Positions 51,112-60,610 of a stretch of DNA of 64,000 nt are shown here, piece after piece. The notes under the pieces are model-generated. The model was given only the letters and a program-made list of their open reading frames with translations. It was not told the DNA's origin and ran no database searches. Position 1 is the stretch's first letter; every line of letters starts with the position of its first letter. Position numbers and translations under genes: made by a program. The DNA is taken from NCBI GenBank assembly GCA_017508045.1, contig JAFVZT010000007.1:1-64000 (forward strand). The letters run 5' to 3'. The DNA comes from Oscillospiraceae bacterium (GTDB lineage: Bacteria; Bacillota; Clostridia; Oscillospirales; Oscillospiraceae).

Positions 51112-52098
51112 ATGGTTGCTGAATTAAAAATTTTCCGCAGCAGCTCCTTTGACCCGTATTATAATATTGCAACTGAAAAGCGGTTGTTGGAAACCGTAGA
51201 ACCGGGTTGCTGTGTTTTATATTTGTGGCAAAACCAAAATACCGTCGTCATCGGGCGAAATCAGAATGCATGGGCGGAGTGCCGCACCTCCCTTCTGGAA
51301 GAAGAGGGTGGCAGGCTGGCAAGACGGCTTTCCGGCGGTGGTGCGGTATTTCACGACTTAGGAAATCTGAATTTTACTTTCATTATGAAAGATGAAGATT
51401 ATGATTTGGAGAGGCAGTTGTCCGTCATTCAGCGAGCCTGTGGCAGCGTAGGCATTTTCGTGGAGCGCTCCGGTCGAAATGATTTATTGGCTGACGGTTA
51501 TAAATTTTCAGGAAATGCCTTTTATCACGCGCAGGGTCGTGCGTATCATCACGGTACGATGCTGGTCAACGCAGATATGGAAAAGCTCTCACGATATTTG
51601 ACTCCCTCCAAGGCAAAGCTTGAAGCCAAGGGCGTCGGCTCTGTTCGCGCACGTGTAATTAATCTGCAGGAGCTTGTACCCGGTCTAACCTGCGAAGCAC
51701 TGGCTGACTGTATGGAGCAGGCTTTTGCGCAGGTCTACGGCTTTGCGCCGGAAGCCGTTTCCCTCTCCACAGCTGATTTACAAGCCATCGAAAAATCTGC
51801 ACAGGAGTTAAGCAGCTGGCAGTGGATATATGGACCAAAGCTACCTTTTACATTTTCTTGTGAAAAGCGTTTTTCTTGGGGAAGTCTCTGTTTGCAGCTG
51901 CAAGTAGAAGGCGGAACGGTTGTTTCTGTGCAGGTCTACTCCGATGCTATTGACTGGAAAATCGCAAATGAGATTTCTACTGTGCTTGATAATTGCCACT
52001 TTATAAAGAAGGAAATGGTCAAACGGGTTAGCGACACTCTGTCGAATAAAGAAATCGCCGAAGATATTGCAACATTTCTTTTGTCTCAAGACATATAA
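51112..52098 (+). CDS. lplA: Lipoate-protein ligase LplA
   Basis: LplA activates free lipoate with ATP and attaches it to lysines of lipoyl domains, here most likely the E2 at 48543-50108. The 328 residues show the biotin/lipoate ligase fold: YLWQNQNTVVIGRNQNA near 38, RRLSGGGAVFHDLGNLNFTF near 68 and the ligase lysine region DGYKFSGNAFYH near 125. A C-terminal accessory domain (about 245-325) completes the long form. ATG 51112 follows AAAGAGGTGAG. It is divergent from deoR, so the same intergenic region may control both. Confidence 0.93.
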   Translation: MVAELKIFRSSSFDPYYNIATEKRLLETVEPGCCVLYLWQNQNTVVIGRNQNAWAECRTSLLEEEGGRLARRLSGGGAVFHDLGNLNFTFIMKDEDYDLERQLSVIQRACGSVGIFVERSGRNDLLADGYKFSGNAFYHAQGRAYHHGTMLVNADMEKLSRYLTPSKAKLEAKGVGSVRARVINLQELVPGLTCEALADCMEQAFAQVYGFAPEAVSLSTADLQAIEKSAQELSSWQWIYGPKLPFTFSCEKRFSWGSLCLQLQVEGGTVVSVQVYSDAIDWKIANEISTVLDNCHFIKKEMVKRVSDTLSNKEIAEDIATFLLSQDI

Positions 52099-52102
52099 AT
52101 AT

Positions 52103-52137
52103 AAACCGCAGGAAAATTCCTGCGGTTTATATTTTTG
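52103..52137 (+). terminator. Terminator of lplA
   Basis: A perfect 12-bp stem AAACCGCAGGAA with a 2-base loop followed by ATATTTTTG. Confidence 0.88.
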
Positions 52138-52171
52138 TAATCCTCGCTCATATAAAGGGGTGCTTTATGTT

Positions 52172-53377
52172 TTATGCATCCTGCAGCAGTGTTACCAAAA
52201 GCTTGGAGATCAATTCCATATCCTCAATTGGGATATACTCATATTTTCCGTGGAAGTTTTCGCCACCGGTACATAGATTAGGACAAGGCAGGCCCATAAA
52301 GGATAGTCTTGCACCATCCGTTCCCCCGCGAATAGGGGTGATTTTCGGTTCAATACCCATTTTCCTCATAGAAGAAACTGCCCGGTCAATAATATACATA
52401 CACGGCTCAATTTTCTCACGCATATTGAAATAGCTGTCCTGAACTTTAAGGTCAACTGCTCCTGCCCCGTACTTTGCATTAAGGAATGCCGCAATCTCCT
52501 CCATAAGCGATTTTTTATCCGTAAACTTTTTCATATCGTGGTCACGAATAATATACCGCAAAACCGCAGTTTCCTCCGTACCCTGCATATCCGTCAGATG
52601 AAAAAAGCCTTCGTAGCCCTCCGTTGATTCTGGACGCTGATGCACAGGAAGCAGGCTATGAAATTCCATGGCAATCAACTGGGCATTGACCATTTTGTTC
52701 TTCGCAGATCCCGGATGAATGCTAATACCATGAAATTCCACTGTCGCACCGGCGGCGTTGAAATTTTCATACTCAAGTTCACCTAATGCGCCGCCATCTA
52801 CCGTATAGGCATAATCAGCCCCGAACGCCTCCACATTGAACCGGTCCGCTCCCCTGCCGATTTCCTCATCCGGTGTAAACCCAATGCGAAGCGTAGCGTG
52901 TTTCTTATCGGAATGCAGCATCATTTCAGCCGCAGTCAAAATTTCCGCAATGCCGGCTTTATTGTCCGCACCTAAAAGGGTCGTGCCGTCTGTTACGATC
53001 AGATGCTTGCCAATATGCTTATCAAGGCTTTCAAAGTCCGCGGTGCGCAGTACAATGCTCTTTTCCTTATTCAGCACAATATCGCCACCGTTATACATAA
53101 GGACCCTAGGCTTTACATCAGTGCCACTGAAGGCAGGCGCAGTATCCATATGGGCAATCAAGCCGATGGTAGGCATTCCGGGATCACCGGGAACGGTGCC
53201 GTAGACATAGCCGTCTGTGTCCATATAGGCGTCGGATATGCCCATATCCTGCATTTCCGCAACCAGAGCTTTGCCTAATGCAAGCTGGTTTTTCGTGGAC
53301 GGACAGCTTTCGGAAAATTCATCAGACTGTGTATCAAAGGCCACATAGCGCAGGAAGCGCTGAGAAACCGTTTCCAT
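52172..53377 (-). CDS. pepT: Peptidase T (tripeptide aminopeptidase)
   Basis: PepT is a cytoplasmic M20 zinc peptidase that removes the N-terminal residue of tripeptides. The 401 residues match the full family: GLIAHMDTAPAFSG near 72 with the first metal histidine, GADNKAGIAE near 137, TPDEEIGRGAD near 170 and PIRGGTDGARLSFMGLPCPN near 350. ATG 53377 follows ACGGAGG. Monocistronic or in one unit downstream of ackA, with a hairpin between. Confidence 0.95.
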   Translation of the reverse strand: METVSQRFLRYVAFDTQSDEFSESCPSTKNQLALGKALVAEMQDMGISDAYMDTDGYVYGTVPGDPGMPTIGLIAHMDTAPAFSGTDVKPRVLMYNGGDIVLNKEKSIVLRTADFESLDKHIGKHLIVTDGTTLLGADNKAGIAEILTAAEMMLHSDKKHATLRIGFTPDEEIGRGADRFNVEAFGADYAYTVDGGALGELEYENFNAAGATVEFHGISIHPGSAKNKMVNAQLIAMEFHSLLPVHQRPESTEGYEGFFHLTDMQGTEETAVLRYIIRDHDMKKFTDKKSLMEEIAAFLNAKYGAGAVDLKVQDSYFNMREKIEPCMYIIDRAVSSMRKMGIEPKITPIRGGTDGARLSFMGLPCPNLCTGGENFHGKYEYIPIEDMELISKLLVTLLQDA

Positions 53378-53401
53378 TCTATTTCCTCCGTAATATATGA
53401 T

Positions 53402-53425
53402 AAGGGGCGGATTGTTCCGCCCCTT
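53402..53425 (-). terminator. Terminator of ackA
   Basis: A perfect 10-bp stem AAGGGGCGGA with a 4-base loop. The T run is weak (ATCATATATT on the minus strand), so leakage into pepT is possible. Confidence 0.6.
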
Positions 53426-53435
53426 TGGAATTTAA

Positions 53436-54626
53436 TTATTTTGCAGCGTTAACCAGTTCAGCGGTATCCTGAGCAATCATCAGCTCTTCATTGGTGGGGA
53501 TAACCCAAACCTGAACCTTGGAATCGGGTGTGGAAATTAAGATTTCCTTACCGCGAACCATATTTTTCTCCTCATCAATCTTGACACCCATGAAGCCAAG
53601 GTACTCACAAATTGCTTTGCGGGTGTCGCGGCCGTTCTCACCAACACCGGCAGTGAAGGTCAAAACATCAATACCGTTAAGCGCAGCGGTATAAGCGCCA
53701 ATATACTTGGCAACCTCATAGTAGAACTTTTCAAGAGCCAGGACGCAATCCTGATTGCCGTTAGCTGCACCGGCTTCCAAATCGCGGAAATCGGAAGAAA
53801 CACCGGAAAGAGCCAAAACACCGGACTTCTTGTTCAGCATATTCAGGCAATCATCCACGCTCATATTGTACTTGTTGCAGATAAACTGAACAACGCAAGC
53901 ATCAATGTCGCCGGAACGGGTGCCCATAGGCACACCTGCCAAGGGGGACAGGCCCATAGAGGTATCCATACACTTGCCATTCTTTACAGCAGACAGAGAA
54001 GAGCCGTTGCCCAGATGGCAGTTGATCATTTTAAACTCAGTCTTGCCAATAAGGGCTGCAGCGCGACGGGCAATATACTTGTGGGAAGTGCCATGGAAGC
54101 CATAACGACGGATATCGTCATTTTCATAGTACTCAGCGGGGATCGCATACCGATACGCCTTGGGGGGCATAGTCATATGGAATGCAGTATCAAAAACGGC
54201 AACCTGAGGTGTGTTGGGCATAACAGCCTGGCAAGCCTCGATACCCATCAGATTTGCAGGGTTATGAAGGGGTCCCAGAGGGATGCACTTCTTAATAGCC
54301 TTAATTACATCGTCGTTGATAATACAGGATTCGCTAAACTCCATACCGCCGTGGAGAACTCGGTGTCCAACAGCGTCAATTTCATCCACAGACTTGATAA
54401 CGCCGTCAACCGGGTCAACCAGGATAGACAAAACAGCCTGAATAGCTTCGGAGTGGCTAGGCATAGCAATTTCCTTTTCTACCTTCTTGTCGCCGACTTT
54501 GTGTGTCAGGCGTCCGTCAATGTAGATACGCTCACACAGACCCTTTGCGGATACATCGCCGGTCTCCGGATTCATCAGCTGATACTTGAGGCTGGAGCTG
54601 CCGGCATTGATAACCAAAACATTCAT
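53436..54626 (-). CDS. ackA: Acetate kinase AckA
   Basis: AckA makes ATP and acetate from acetyl phosphate, the main energy-yielding end step from acetyl-CoA in fermenting anaerobes. The 396 residues are full length: VLVINAGSSSLKYQLMN at the start, VAVFDTAFHMTMPPKAYRYAIP near 175, RRYGFHGTSHKYIARRAA near 205 and GDIDACVVQF near 270. ATG 54626 follows TAGGAGG. Phosphotransacetylase is not adjacent, which is unusual but not rare in Clostridia. The divergent neighbour tmcAL also consumes acetate. Confidence 0.96.
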   Translation of the reverse strand: MNVLVINAGSSSLKYQLMNPETGDVSAKGLCERIYIDGRLTHKVGDKKVEKEIAMPSHSEAIQAVLSILVDPVDGVIKSVDEIDAVGHRVLHGGMEFSESCIINDDVIKAIKKCIPLGPLHNPANLMGIEACQAVMPNTPQVAVFDTAFHMTMPPKAYRYAIPAEYYENDDIRRYGFHGTSHKYIARRAAALIGKTEFKMINCHLGNGSSLSAVKNGKCMDTSMGLSPLAGVPMGTRSGDIDACVVQFICNKYNMSVDDCLNMLNKKSGVLALSGVSSDFRDLEAGAANGNQDCVLALEKFYYEVAKYIGAYTAALNGIDVLTFTAGVGENGRDTRKAICEYLGFMGVKIDEEKNMVRGKEILISTPDSKVQVWVIPTNEELMIAQDTAELVNAAK

Positions 54627-54763
54627 CGGAAAACTTCCTCCTAAAAATAATTGATTTTCTTGTCATTTATGATAAGATAACCACAGACGTGCTTATTCTA
54701 TAATAAAATCAGCAAAACCGCAACCCCTGTTCAGGAAATTTTTTCAAGAAAGGCGGGTTATTT

Positions 54764-55912
54764 TTGGAAATCACCGGAATTATATGTGAATATAACCCCC
54801 TTCACTTGGGGCACAAGAAGCAGCTGGACTATATTCGAGCAAAAAATCCCAATGGTGGTATTGTGTGCTTAATGAGTGGTAACTTTGTCCAGCGTGGCGC
54901 ACCGGCTATTATAGATAAAACCCTTCGGGCAAAAGCCGCTGTGGATTGCGGTGCAGATTTGGTGTTAGAGTTTCCTGCCACAGCTGCATTATCCTCTGCG
55001 GAAGGCTTTGCAGTGCAAGGTGTTGCAATTCTTTCAAAGTTTTGTGACAATCTTTGCTTTGGTGCGGAAAATGCCGATATAAATCAACTTTTACCGGTTG
55101 CCGAAGCGCTTCTGAGCCAGGAATTTTCGGTAGCGCTGCGTAGCGAACTGGACAAGGGTCTATCCTTTCCAGCTGCGAGACAAAATGCGTTGAAAACTAC
55201 AGGCGTTGATGCCGGTCTGCTCTCAGCGCCTAATAATATTTTGGCCGTGGAATACTGCAAAGCTATTATATCCCAAAACAGTGCAATGAAACCTATGCCA
55301 ATTCTTCGAAATGGCAGTTATCACGATACACTACCGGATACGCAAAACCCGTCAGCCACGGCCCTGCGCGTTCTTATGACAAATCAAAAAGCCTGGCAAG
55401 ACTATGTGCCGGAGCAGGCAGCTGCCTGCTATCAGAGCGCTGTGTTGCATACCGTTTCCTTTGGCGAAAAAGCAATCCTTGCCAAGCTGCGTACCATGAC
55501 AGATGAGGAGTTTGAGGCACTGCCCTACGGAACAGAGGGGCTTTGGCGAAAGCTAATGCACGCCAGCCGCAAGGAGGCCACCCTGGAGGACATCCTTACC
55601 GCGGTGAAATCCAAACGCTATACCCGTACCAGAATTGACCGGATGGTAATGTGTGCATTTTTAGGAATCACAAAAGAATTACTTTCCTCCCCTGCTCCTT
55701 ATGTGCGTGTTTTGGCATTAAACTGCCGAGGCAGAGAGATTTTAAAAACCATCCGAAGTACAGGGGATTTTCCCAACATCGGAGAAGTCCGGAACGCCCC
55801 CTATCAGCTTCTGGAAAACCGTTGGAGCGACCTGTATGGACTGTTTTCCAAAACTCCTGAAGCCCCAGATACAGAACGAAAAAGACGTGTATACGTAATT
55901 CCTGAAATATGA
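54764..55912 (+). CDS. tmcAL: tRNA(Met) cytidine acetate ligase TmcAL (YlbM family)
   Basis: TmcAL uses ATP and free acetate to form N4-acetylcytidine at the wobble base of elongator tRNA-Met. The 382 residues begin with the nucleotidyltransferase motif GIICEYNPLHLGHKKQ and contain LMSGNFVQRGAPAI near 37 and a helical tRNA-binding C-terminal half. The start is TTG 54764 after AAAGGCGGG. It is divergent from ackA, the enzyme of the acetate pool; whether they are co-regulated is not shown. Confidence 0.92.
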   Translation: MEITGIICEYNPLHLGHKKQLDYIRAKNPNGGIVCLMSGNFVQRGAPAIIDKTLRAKAAVDCGADLVLEFPATAALSSAEGFAVQGVAILSKFCDNLCFGAENADINQLLPVAEALLSQEFSVALRSELDKGLSFPAARQNALKTTGVDAGLLSAPNNILAVEYCKAIISQNSAMKPMPILRNGSYHDTLPDTQNPSATALRVLMTNQKAWQDYVPEQAAACYQSAVLHTVSFGEKAILAKLRTMTDEEFEALPYGTEGLWRKLMHASRKEATLEDILTAVKSKRYTRTRIDRMVMCAFLGITKELLSSPAPYVRVLALNCRGREILKTIRSTGDFPNIGEVRNAPYQLLENRWSDLYGLFSKTPEAPDTERKRRVYVIPEI

Positions 55913-55947
55913 AAGTGGCAGCTGCGAAAGCAGCTGCCACTTTTACG
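55912..55947. terminator. Terminator between tmcAL and metA
   Basis: A perfect 14-bp stem AAAGTGGCAGCTGC with a GAAA loop followed by TTTT; shared by convergent genes and beginning at the last base of tmcAL. Confidence 0.85.
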
Positions 55948-55952
55948 CTTTT

Positions 55953-56891
55953 TTACTCCACAGTATCCTCTGCTTTGCCAATGTCCATTATATCATAGGG
56001 CGTTGTTTGATAGACAAAGTAATTAAGCCAATTTGAAAACAGCAGGTTTGCGTGTCCGCGCCAACGGACAATGGGTGCCTGGGTATCGTCATCATTGGGG
56101 TAGTAATTCTGAGGGACCTTAATCGGCAGTCCCAGATTTTTATCCCGAAGGTATTCTTTTTCCAGCGTATCCGGATCATATTCAGAATGACCGGTGACAA
56201 AGATTTGCCGGCCGCCCTTGTTCATAACCGCATAAACACCGGCTTCTTCCGAGGAAGCCAGTATTTTCAACTCCGGTACCTTTTCAATATCCTCTCTCCA
56301 AACGGTAGTATGTCTGGAATGGGGAACCCAAAAGATGTCATCGAAGCCGCGAAGAAGAATTGACCGTTTATAGTCGGCGGTATGAGGAAACACGCCAAAC
56401 AGTTTTTCCGGGATTTCATGCTTATCGATACCGTAGTGATAATACAAGCCCGCCTGTGCGCCCCAGCAGATATGCAGCGTGCTATGCACATTGGTCTTAC
56501 TCCACTGCATAATTCTGCACAGCTCATGCCAGTAATCCACATCCTCAAAGGGCAGGTGCTCAACCGGCGCACCGGTTATTACCATACCGTCAAACTTTCG
56601 ATCCTTTAATTCATCGAAGCTTTTGTAGAAATTCAGAAGATGATCTTGGGCAACATTTTTAGAAAAATGGGTTGTTGTGTGCATCAGCTCCAGATGCACC
56701 TGTAATGGGGTATTGCCCAACAGACGAGACAGCTGTGTTTCTGTCGCAACCTTTGTTGGCATTAAATTTAGTAATACAATCTCAAGGGGACGAATATCCT
56801 GCGTTGCTGCGCGCCGTTCCGGCATTACAAATATATTTTCCTGCTGCAATATTCCGGCAGCCGGCAGGTCATTGGGAATCTGAATGGGCAT
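55953..56891 (-). CDS. metAA: Homoserine O-acetyltransferase (MetA family, acetyl-CoA specific)
   Basis: This enzyme activates homoserine in methionine synthesis. The 312 residues have the catalytic cysteine C142 (HICWGAQAG), the histidine/glutamate pair in VTGHSEYD, and FWVPHSRHT. Position 111 is glutamate ([11 protein letters not shown]); in characterised MetA enzymes E111 goes with acetyl-CoA and G111 with succinyl-CoA, so acetylation is predicted. ATG 56891 follows AAGGACTG. No S-box or T-box leader fits in the 56 bases upstream. Confidence 0.93.
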   Translation of the reverse strand: MPIQIPNDLPAAGILQQENIFVMPERRAATQDIRPLEIVLLNLMPTKVATETQLSRLLGNTPLQVHLELMHTTTHFSKNVAQDHLLNFYKSFDELKDRKFDGMVITGAPVEHLPFEDVDYWHELCRIMQWSKTNVHSTLHICWGAQAGLYYHYGIDKHEIPEKLFGVFPHTADYKRSILLRGFDDIFWVPHSRHTTVWREDIEKVPELKILASSEEAGVYAVMNKGGRQIFVTGHSEYDPDTLEKEYLRDKNLGLPIKVPQNYYPNDDDTQAPIVRWRGHANLLFSNWLNYFVYQTTPYDIMDIGKAEDTVE

Positions 56892-56922
56892 AACTATCAG
56901 TCCTTATTATACAGTTTGCTAT

Positions 56923-56951
56923 ATTCTACCCTAAATCAAGAAATATGTCAA
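56923..56951 (-). promoter_or_regulatory. Promoter of metA overlapping the end of spoIID
   Basis: Minus strand TTGACA (56946-56951), 17-base spacer, TAGAAT (56923-56928). The -35 box includes the spoIID stop codon. Confidence 0.7.
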
Positions 56952-57922
56952 TCAGTGTCATAAGTAACAATTTCTGTGGACTTATAATAATGGGACAAAA
57001 TCTCCGGATATAAGCTTCCCTGCACAGCCATTGCGTCTGCACCGTACTGACTCATCCCAACACGGTGACCGTACCCCTTCGTTGTAACCGTAACCGTATT
57101 CCCCACCACTGTCATCACAATTGCAGTGGACTTAAGGCCTAACTTTTTTCGCAATGTTGTACCCTTAAACTCAACTCCGCAAATTTCTACCGTATTGATA
57201 CCGCCGCCATCGGTATAGGTTATGTTCTTAATCCATTTCCCCGAAGGAGACTTTACATTAATTCCCAATAAAGATGTAAACTGCGCTACTGTAAAAGATT
57301 TTGTATCTACATAATGGGTTGCTGTTTCTTCGCCGGGACTGGAGGTTGCCTGCAGATACGGCACAGGGTTGCCCCAAACCGCTTCAGCATCCTCTGTCAT
57401 TCCTCCGGAGCAGGAAAAATAAGTTGCTTCAATTAGCGCTCCATTGCAGACAATAACCTGATTTGCGGTTTCCATAACAGCCGATTTGATTTTATCTAAT
57501 GAAGCTTGACTTCCACCACTTTGAATGTATTCATCCTCAGTGCAGTAACCCTGACAGCAGCTTGCGTTTGCGCAAATAATTGCGCCGATGTGCTTACCTC
57601 CCCGTTCATAACGACGAAGGGTATAGGTCCGCGCCACAACTGCCTGGGCCTTCAACGCCTCAATCTCAAAGGATGCCGGCATTTCCCGCAGTAAAACCCC
57701 CGTAAGATACGTCTCCAATTCCAGCTCTTCAATTCTTCCGTCCTTCATTAAAACTGATATATAAATTTTCTTCTTTTCGCTTGTTGTATTCTCCGTTTCC
57801 GTTGGTTGTGTAGTAGAAGCCGGCTCCTGAAAATGTATTTTATAGAATGAAGAGAATAACATTGCAGGAAATACAGCACCTAGAATAAATGCAATTGCAA
57901 TCTCCTTTATCCTGACGTTCAC
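56948..57922 (-). CDS. spoIID: Stage II sporulation protein D (SpoIID)
   Basis: SpoIID is a lytic transglycosylase that works with SpoIIM and SpoIIP in peptidoglycan remodelling during engulfment. The 324 residues begin with a membrane anchor (EIAIAFILGAVFPAMLFSSF) and continue with the SpoIID/LytB domain: LETYLTGVLLREMPASFEIEA cut to its core here (LREMPASFEIEALKAQAVV), YFSCSGGMTEDAEAVWG and the C-terminal GYGHRVGMSQYGA. GTG 57922 follows GAGGTG by about 6 bases and is preferred over the in-frame GTG at 57931. Spore-forming context agrees with spoIIID, spoIIR and spoVA in the same window. Confidence 0.95.
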   Translation of the reverse strand: MNVRIKEIAIAFILGAVFPAMLFSSFYKIHFQEPASTTQPTETENTTSEKKKIYISVLMKDGRIEELELETYLTGVLLREMPASFEIEALKAQAVVARTYTLRRYERGGKHIGAIICANASCCQGYCTEDEYIQSGGSQASLDKIKSAVMETANQVIVCNGALIEATYFSCSGGMTEDAEAVWGNPVPYLQATSSPGEETATHYVDTKSFTVAQFTSLLGINVKSPSGKWIKNITYTDGGGINTVEICGVEFKGTTLRKKLGLKSTAIVMTVVGNTVTVTTKGYGHRVGMSQYGADAMAVQGSLYPEILSHYYKSTEIVTYDTD

Positions 57923-58011
57923 AGCTATCACCTCTAATGCTATTGTAACAATTTACTTATCTGGATTTTGCTGATTTATGCTGTTAAATTTTTACATTTT
58001 TATGTCGAGTA

Positions 58012-58040
58012 TTGACAGGATTCGAGAAAATAAGTATAAT
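58012..58040 (+). promoter_or_regulatory. Promoter of the LRR protein gene
   Basis: Exact consensus TTGACA (58012-58017), 17-base spacer, TATAAT (58035-58040). Confidence 0.85.
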
Positions 58041-58074
58041 TTAGAGGATACGAATCAGGAAAGGTAATACCGCA

Positions 58075-59796
58075 ATGAAGAAATTTCTGCGTTTACTAAT
58101 ACCAATCATACTTGCCATAAGCATCATCTTGTGTATGGCCTGGTATTTATTTATTTATGACCGTCCTTTTACCCGGGATATTCTGTTAACCTTCGCCCGA
58201 ATCAGTGAGGATTACGGGAAACATAATATGGCAACCTGGTTTTATAATCAGGCATATTATCAAGCCGGAAACAACGATGCTGTTGCTATTGAGTTAGCAG
58301 AGCAGTACAAAACAGTCGGTAATTTTACAAAGGCAGAATTTACCCTTACCAACGCAATTGCAAACGGCGGCGGTATTGAACTTTATATTGCGCTTTGCAA
58401 CACCTATGTGCAGCAGGACAAGCTTCTGGACGCTGTTAATATGCTAAATAACATTGCAAATCCCCAAATTAAGGAAGAAATTGATAAACTACGTCCCAAA
58501 GCCCCGACAAGCTTCCCAAATCCCGGATTTTATAATCAGTATATTACGGTTACCCTGTCTGGAATAGACGGAACACTTTACTTTTCTAATGACGGACAAT
58601 ATCCTTCAACCGCAAATAATCCGTATCAGGACCCGATTGTTTTAGGTGACGGGGAAACCTCCATTTACGCTCTGACTGTTGCGGAAAACGGTCTTGTCAG
58701 TCCTCTGTCAATTTTTGGCTATACAATTGGCGGCGTGATAACAGAAATGGAATTTGCAGATCCCTATGTAGAGGTCGCCGTTCGTGAATTGCTTAATGTA
58801 AGCGAAGACAAGCTGCTGTATACCAACGATTTGTGGACAATCAAGTCCTTTACTATGCCGGCAGCCGCTACAAATTATGCAGACCTTAAGCATATGATTT
58901 TTTTGGAAAGTCTAACCATTGAAGGTAGCAGCTCCGGACAGCTTAGTTATCTATCTGCACTTACACACCTAAACAATTTAGAAATCACCGGCGTTGATGT
59001 TTCTGTGGAAGAACTTGCTGTGATTGCTTCCCTGCCTGAATTAAAAACTTTAAAACTTCAAAAATGCGGTCTGTATAATATTTCTGCCCTTGACAAGGCA
59101 ACCTCCCTAACTGTTCTTGATTTAAGCGAGAATACTATTAGAAACATTGAGTCTCTTTCTGGACTTAATAAGCTTCAGGAGCTTTCACTGCGTCATAACG
59201 CTCTTGAAGATTTGACGCCTCTTAGTTCCCTTCTTACGCTTACCAAATTGGATGTCGCGCAGAATAACAAGCTGACCTCTCTTGCTCCTATCAGCGGTTT
59301 GTCCTCGCTTATATGGTTGGCAGCTAACAACTGTAACATCAACAATCTGGGAGAGATCGGAAAGCTAACGGCACTTTCTTATCTTAACGTAAGCACCAAT
59401 AAGCTTACCGATATATCTGCCCTTGCTGCATGTAAAGCAATTACTGAGCTGAATATTTCCTCCAATTCAATTACGGATATTACAAAGCTGTCGGCACTAA
59501 CAAAGATGCAGCATTTTGACTTTTCCTATAATAAGGTAACCAAACTGCCGGCGTTTCCCAAGTCCTGTGATCTGGCTGTAATTACCGGCTCTAATAATTC
59601 TATTTCCAGTCTTGACCGTCTTGCAGGCTTGGAGAAGCTGAACATTGTGAATATGGATTACAATACGAAGATTTCTTCTGTAAAGCCCCTGGCAAGCTGT
59701 CCGCTGTTGGTTGAAGTTAATGTTTATGCCACAAAGGTAAAAGATGTAACAGCGTTAACTGACCAAAGCATTGTTGTTAATTATAAACCTGTTTGA
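58075..59796 (+). CDS. Membrane-anchored leucine-rich repeat protein with TPR-like and chitobiase-C-like domains
   Basis: A 573-residue protein. Residues 7-27 are a hydrophobic anchor (LLIPIILAISIILCMAWYLF). Next comes a TPR-like helical part (about 45-145: WFYNQAYYQAGNNDAVAIELA, VQQDKLLDAVNML). A CHB_HEX_C_1-like beta domain follows (about 150-225: GTLYFSNDGQYPS). The rest is 10-11 leucine-rich repeats of the SDS22/internalin type (LTVLDLSENTIRNIESLSGL, LKTLKLQKCGLYNISAL) to the end. No sorting signal is seen. ATG 58075 follows GGAAAGG. Extracytoplasmic binding role is inferred from the architecture. Monocistronic. Confidence 0.82.
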   Translation: MKKFLRLLIPIILAISIILCMAWYLFIYDRPFTRDILLTFARISEDYGKHNMATWFYNQAYYQAGNNDAVAIELAEQYKTVGNFTKAEFTLTNAIANGGGIELYIALCNTYVQQDKLLDAVNMLNNIANPQIKEEIDKLRPKAPTSFPNPGFYNQYITVTLSGIDGTLYFSNDGQYPSTANNPYQDPIVLGDGETSIYALTVAENGLVSPLSIFGYTIGGVITEMEFADPYVEVAVRELLNVSEDKLLYTNDLWTIKSFTMPAAATNYADLKHMIFLESLTIEGSSSGQLSYLSALTHLNNLEITGVDVSVEELAVIASLPELKTLKLQKCGLYNISALDKATSLTVLDLSENTIRNIESLSGLNKLQELSLRHNALEDLTPLSSLLTLTKLDVAQNNKLTSLAPISGLSSLIWLAANNCNINNLGEIGKLTALSYLNVSTNKLTDISALAACKAITELNISSNSITDITKLSALTKMQHFDFSYNKVTKLPAFPKSCDLAVITGSNNSISSLDRLAGLEKLNIVNMDYNTKISSVKPLASCPLLVEVNVYATKVKDVTALTDQSIVVNYKPV

Positions 59797-59801
59797 TGAG
59801 A

Positions 59802-59836
59802 AAAAGCTTCCGGAGATTAATACTCCGGAAGCTTTT
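59802..59836. terminator. Bidirectional terminator between the LRR gene and trmD
   Basis: A perfect 14-bp stem AAAAGCTTCCGGAG with a 7-base loop and flanking A/T runs giving T tracts on both strands. Confidence 0.88.
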
Positions 59837-59848
59837 ATAATATGTTCC

Positions 59849-60610
59849 TCAATCAATTTTCTCTGTGACGCATGAATCCTCATCGTAGATTTCCCTTAGT
59901 AGCTTTTGATCCTGCTTTCCGGATAGGTCCAGCTTCTCATACATATCCGGACGCCTTTCGCGGGTCCGCCGAATGGACTGCTTTCTGCGCCATTTTGCCA
60001 CCTTGCCGTGATCACCGGATAAGAGAATATCGGGGACTTCCCGTCCGTGCCATATTGCTGGTCTGCTGTACTGGGGGTATTCCAGAAGACCGTTATAGTG
60101 ACTTTCATCCTCAAAGCATTCCGGATCGGCAAGAACGCCCGGGACCATGCGGCATACCGCGTCAGTCACAGCCATAGCGGCAATCTCACCGCCGGTCAAG
60201 ACAAAATCGCCCAAAGAAATCTCTTCATCGATACACTCATCAATAAATCGCTGGTCGACACCCTCATAGTGGCCGCAGACAAGAACAAGATTATTCATCT
60301 GACTAAGCCGTATCGCGTCGGCCTGCGTAAATGTTTTTCCGCAGGGAGATAAATATATGGTATGGACCGGACCTGCTGCCATATCGCAAACGGCCTCCCA
60401 ACAGCGATACAAAGGGTCAGCTGTCATAACCGCGCCCCGTCCGCCGCCATATGGGTAATCATCCACCTGATTTTGCTTGTTGGCTGTGTAATCCCGAATT
60501 TGATGGGTTTCAATTTGGATATATCCACGCTCCTGGGCTCTGCCCAAAATACTTTCAGACAGAACATCTCCAACAGTTTCTGGAAAAAGTGTCAAGATAT
60601 CAACTCTCAT
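59849..60610 (-). CDS. trmD: tRNA (guanine-37-N1)-methyltransferase TrmD
   Basis: TrmD methylates G37 of tRNAs next to the anticodon to prevent frameshifting and is essential in most bacteria. The 253 residues contain the trefoil-knot SAM site: YLSPCGKTFTQ near 82, VCGHYEGVDQRF near 106 and ISLGDFVLTGGE near 130, with a C-terminal domain including RRKQSIRRTRERRPD. ATG 60610 lies inside the last codons of rimM (11-base overlap). Operon rimM-trmD. Confidence 0.95.
   Translation of the reverse strand: MRVDILTLFPETVGDVLSESILGRAQERGYIQIETHQIRDYTANKQNQVDDYPYGGGRGAVMTADPLYRCWEAVCDMAAGPVHTIYLSPCGKTFTQADAIRLSQMNNLVLVCGHYEGVDQRFIDECIDEEISLGDFVLTGGEIAAMAVTDAVCRMVPGVLADPECFEDESHYNGLLEYPQYSRPAIWHGREVPDILLSGDHGKVAKWRRKQSIRRTRERRPDMYEKLDLSGKQDQKLLREIYDEDSCVTEKID

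Noticed and set aside
56892..56950. SAM or T-box riboswitch before metA
   Set aside because: Only 56 bases separate metA from spoIID and they hold a normal promoter; there is no room for a leader structure.
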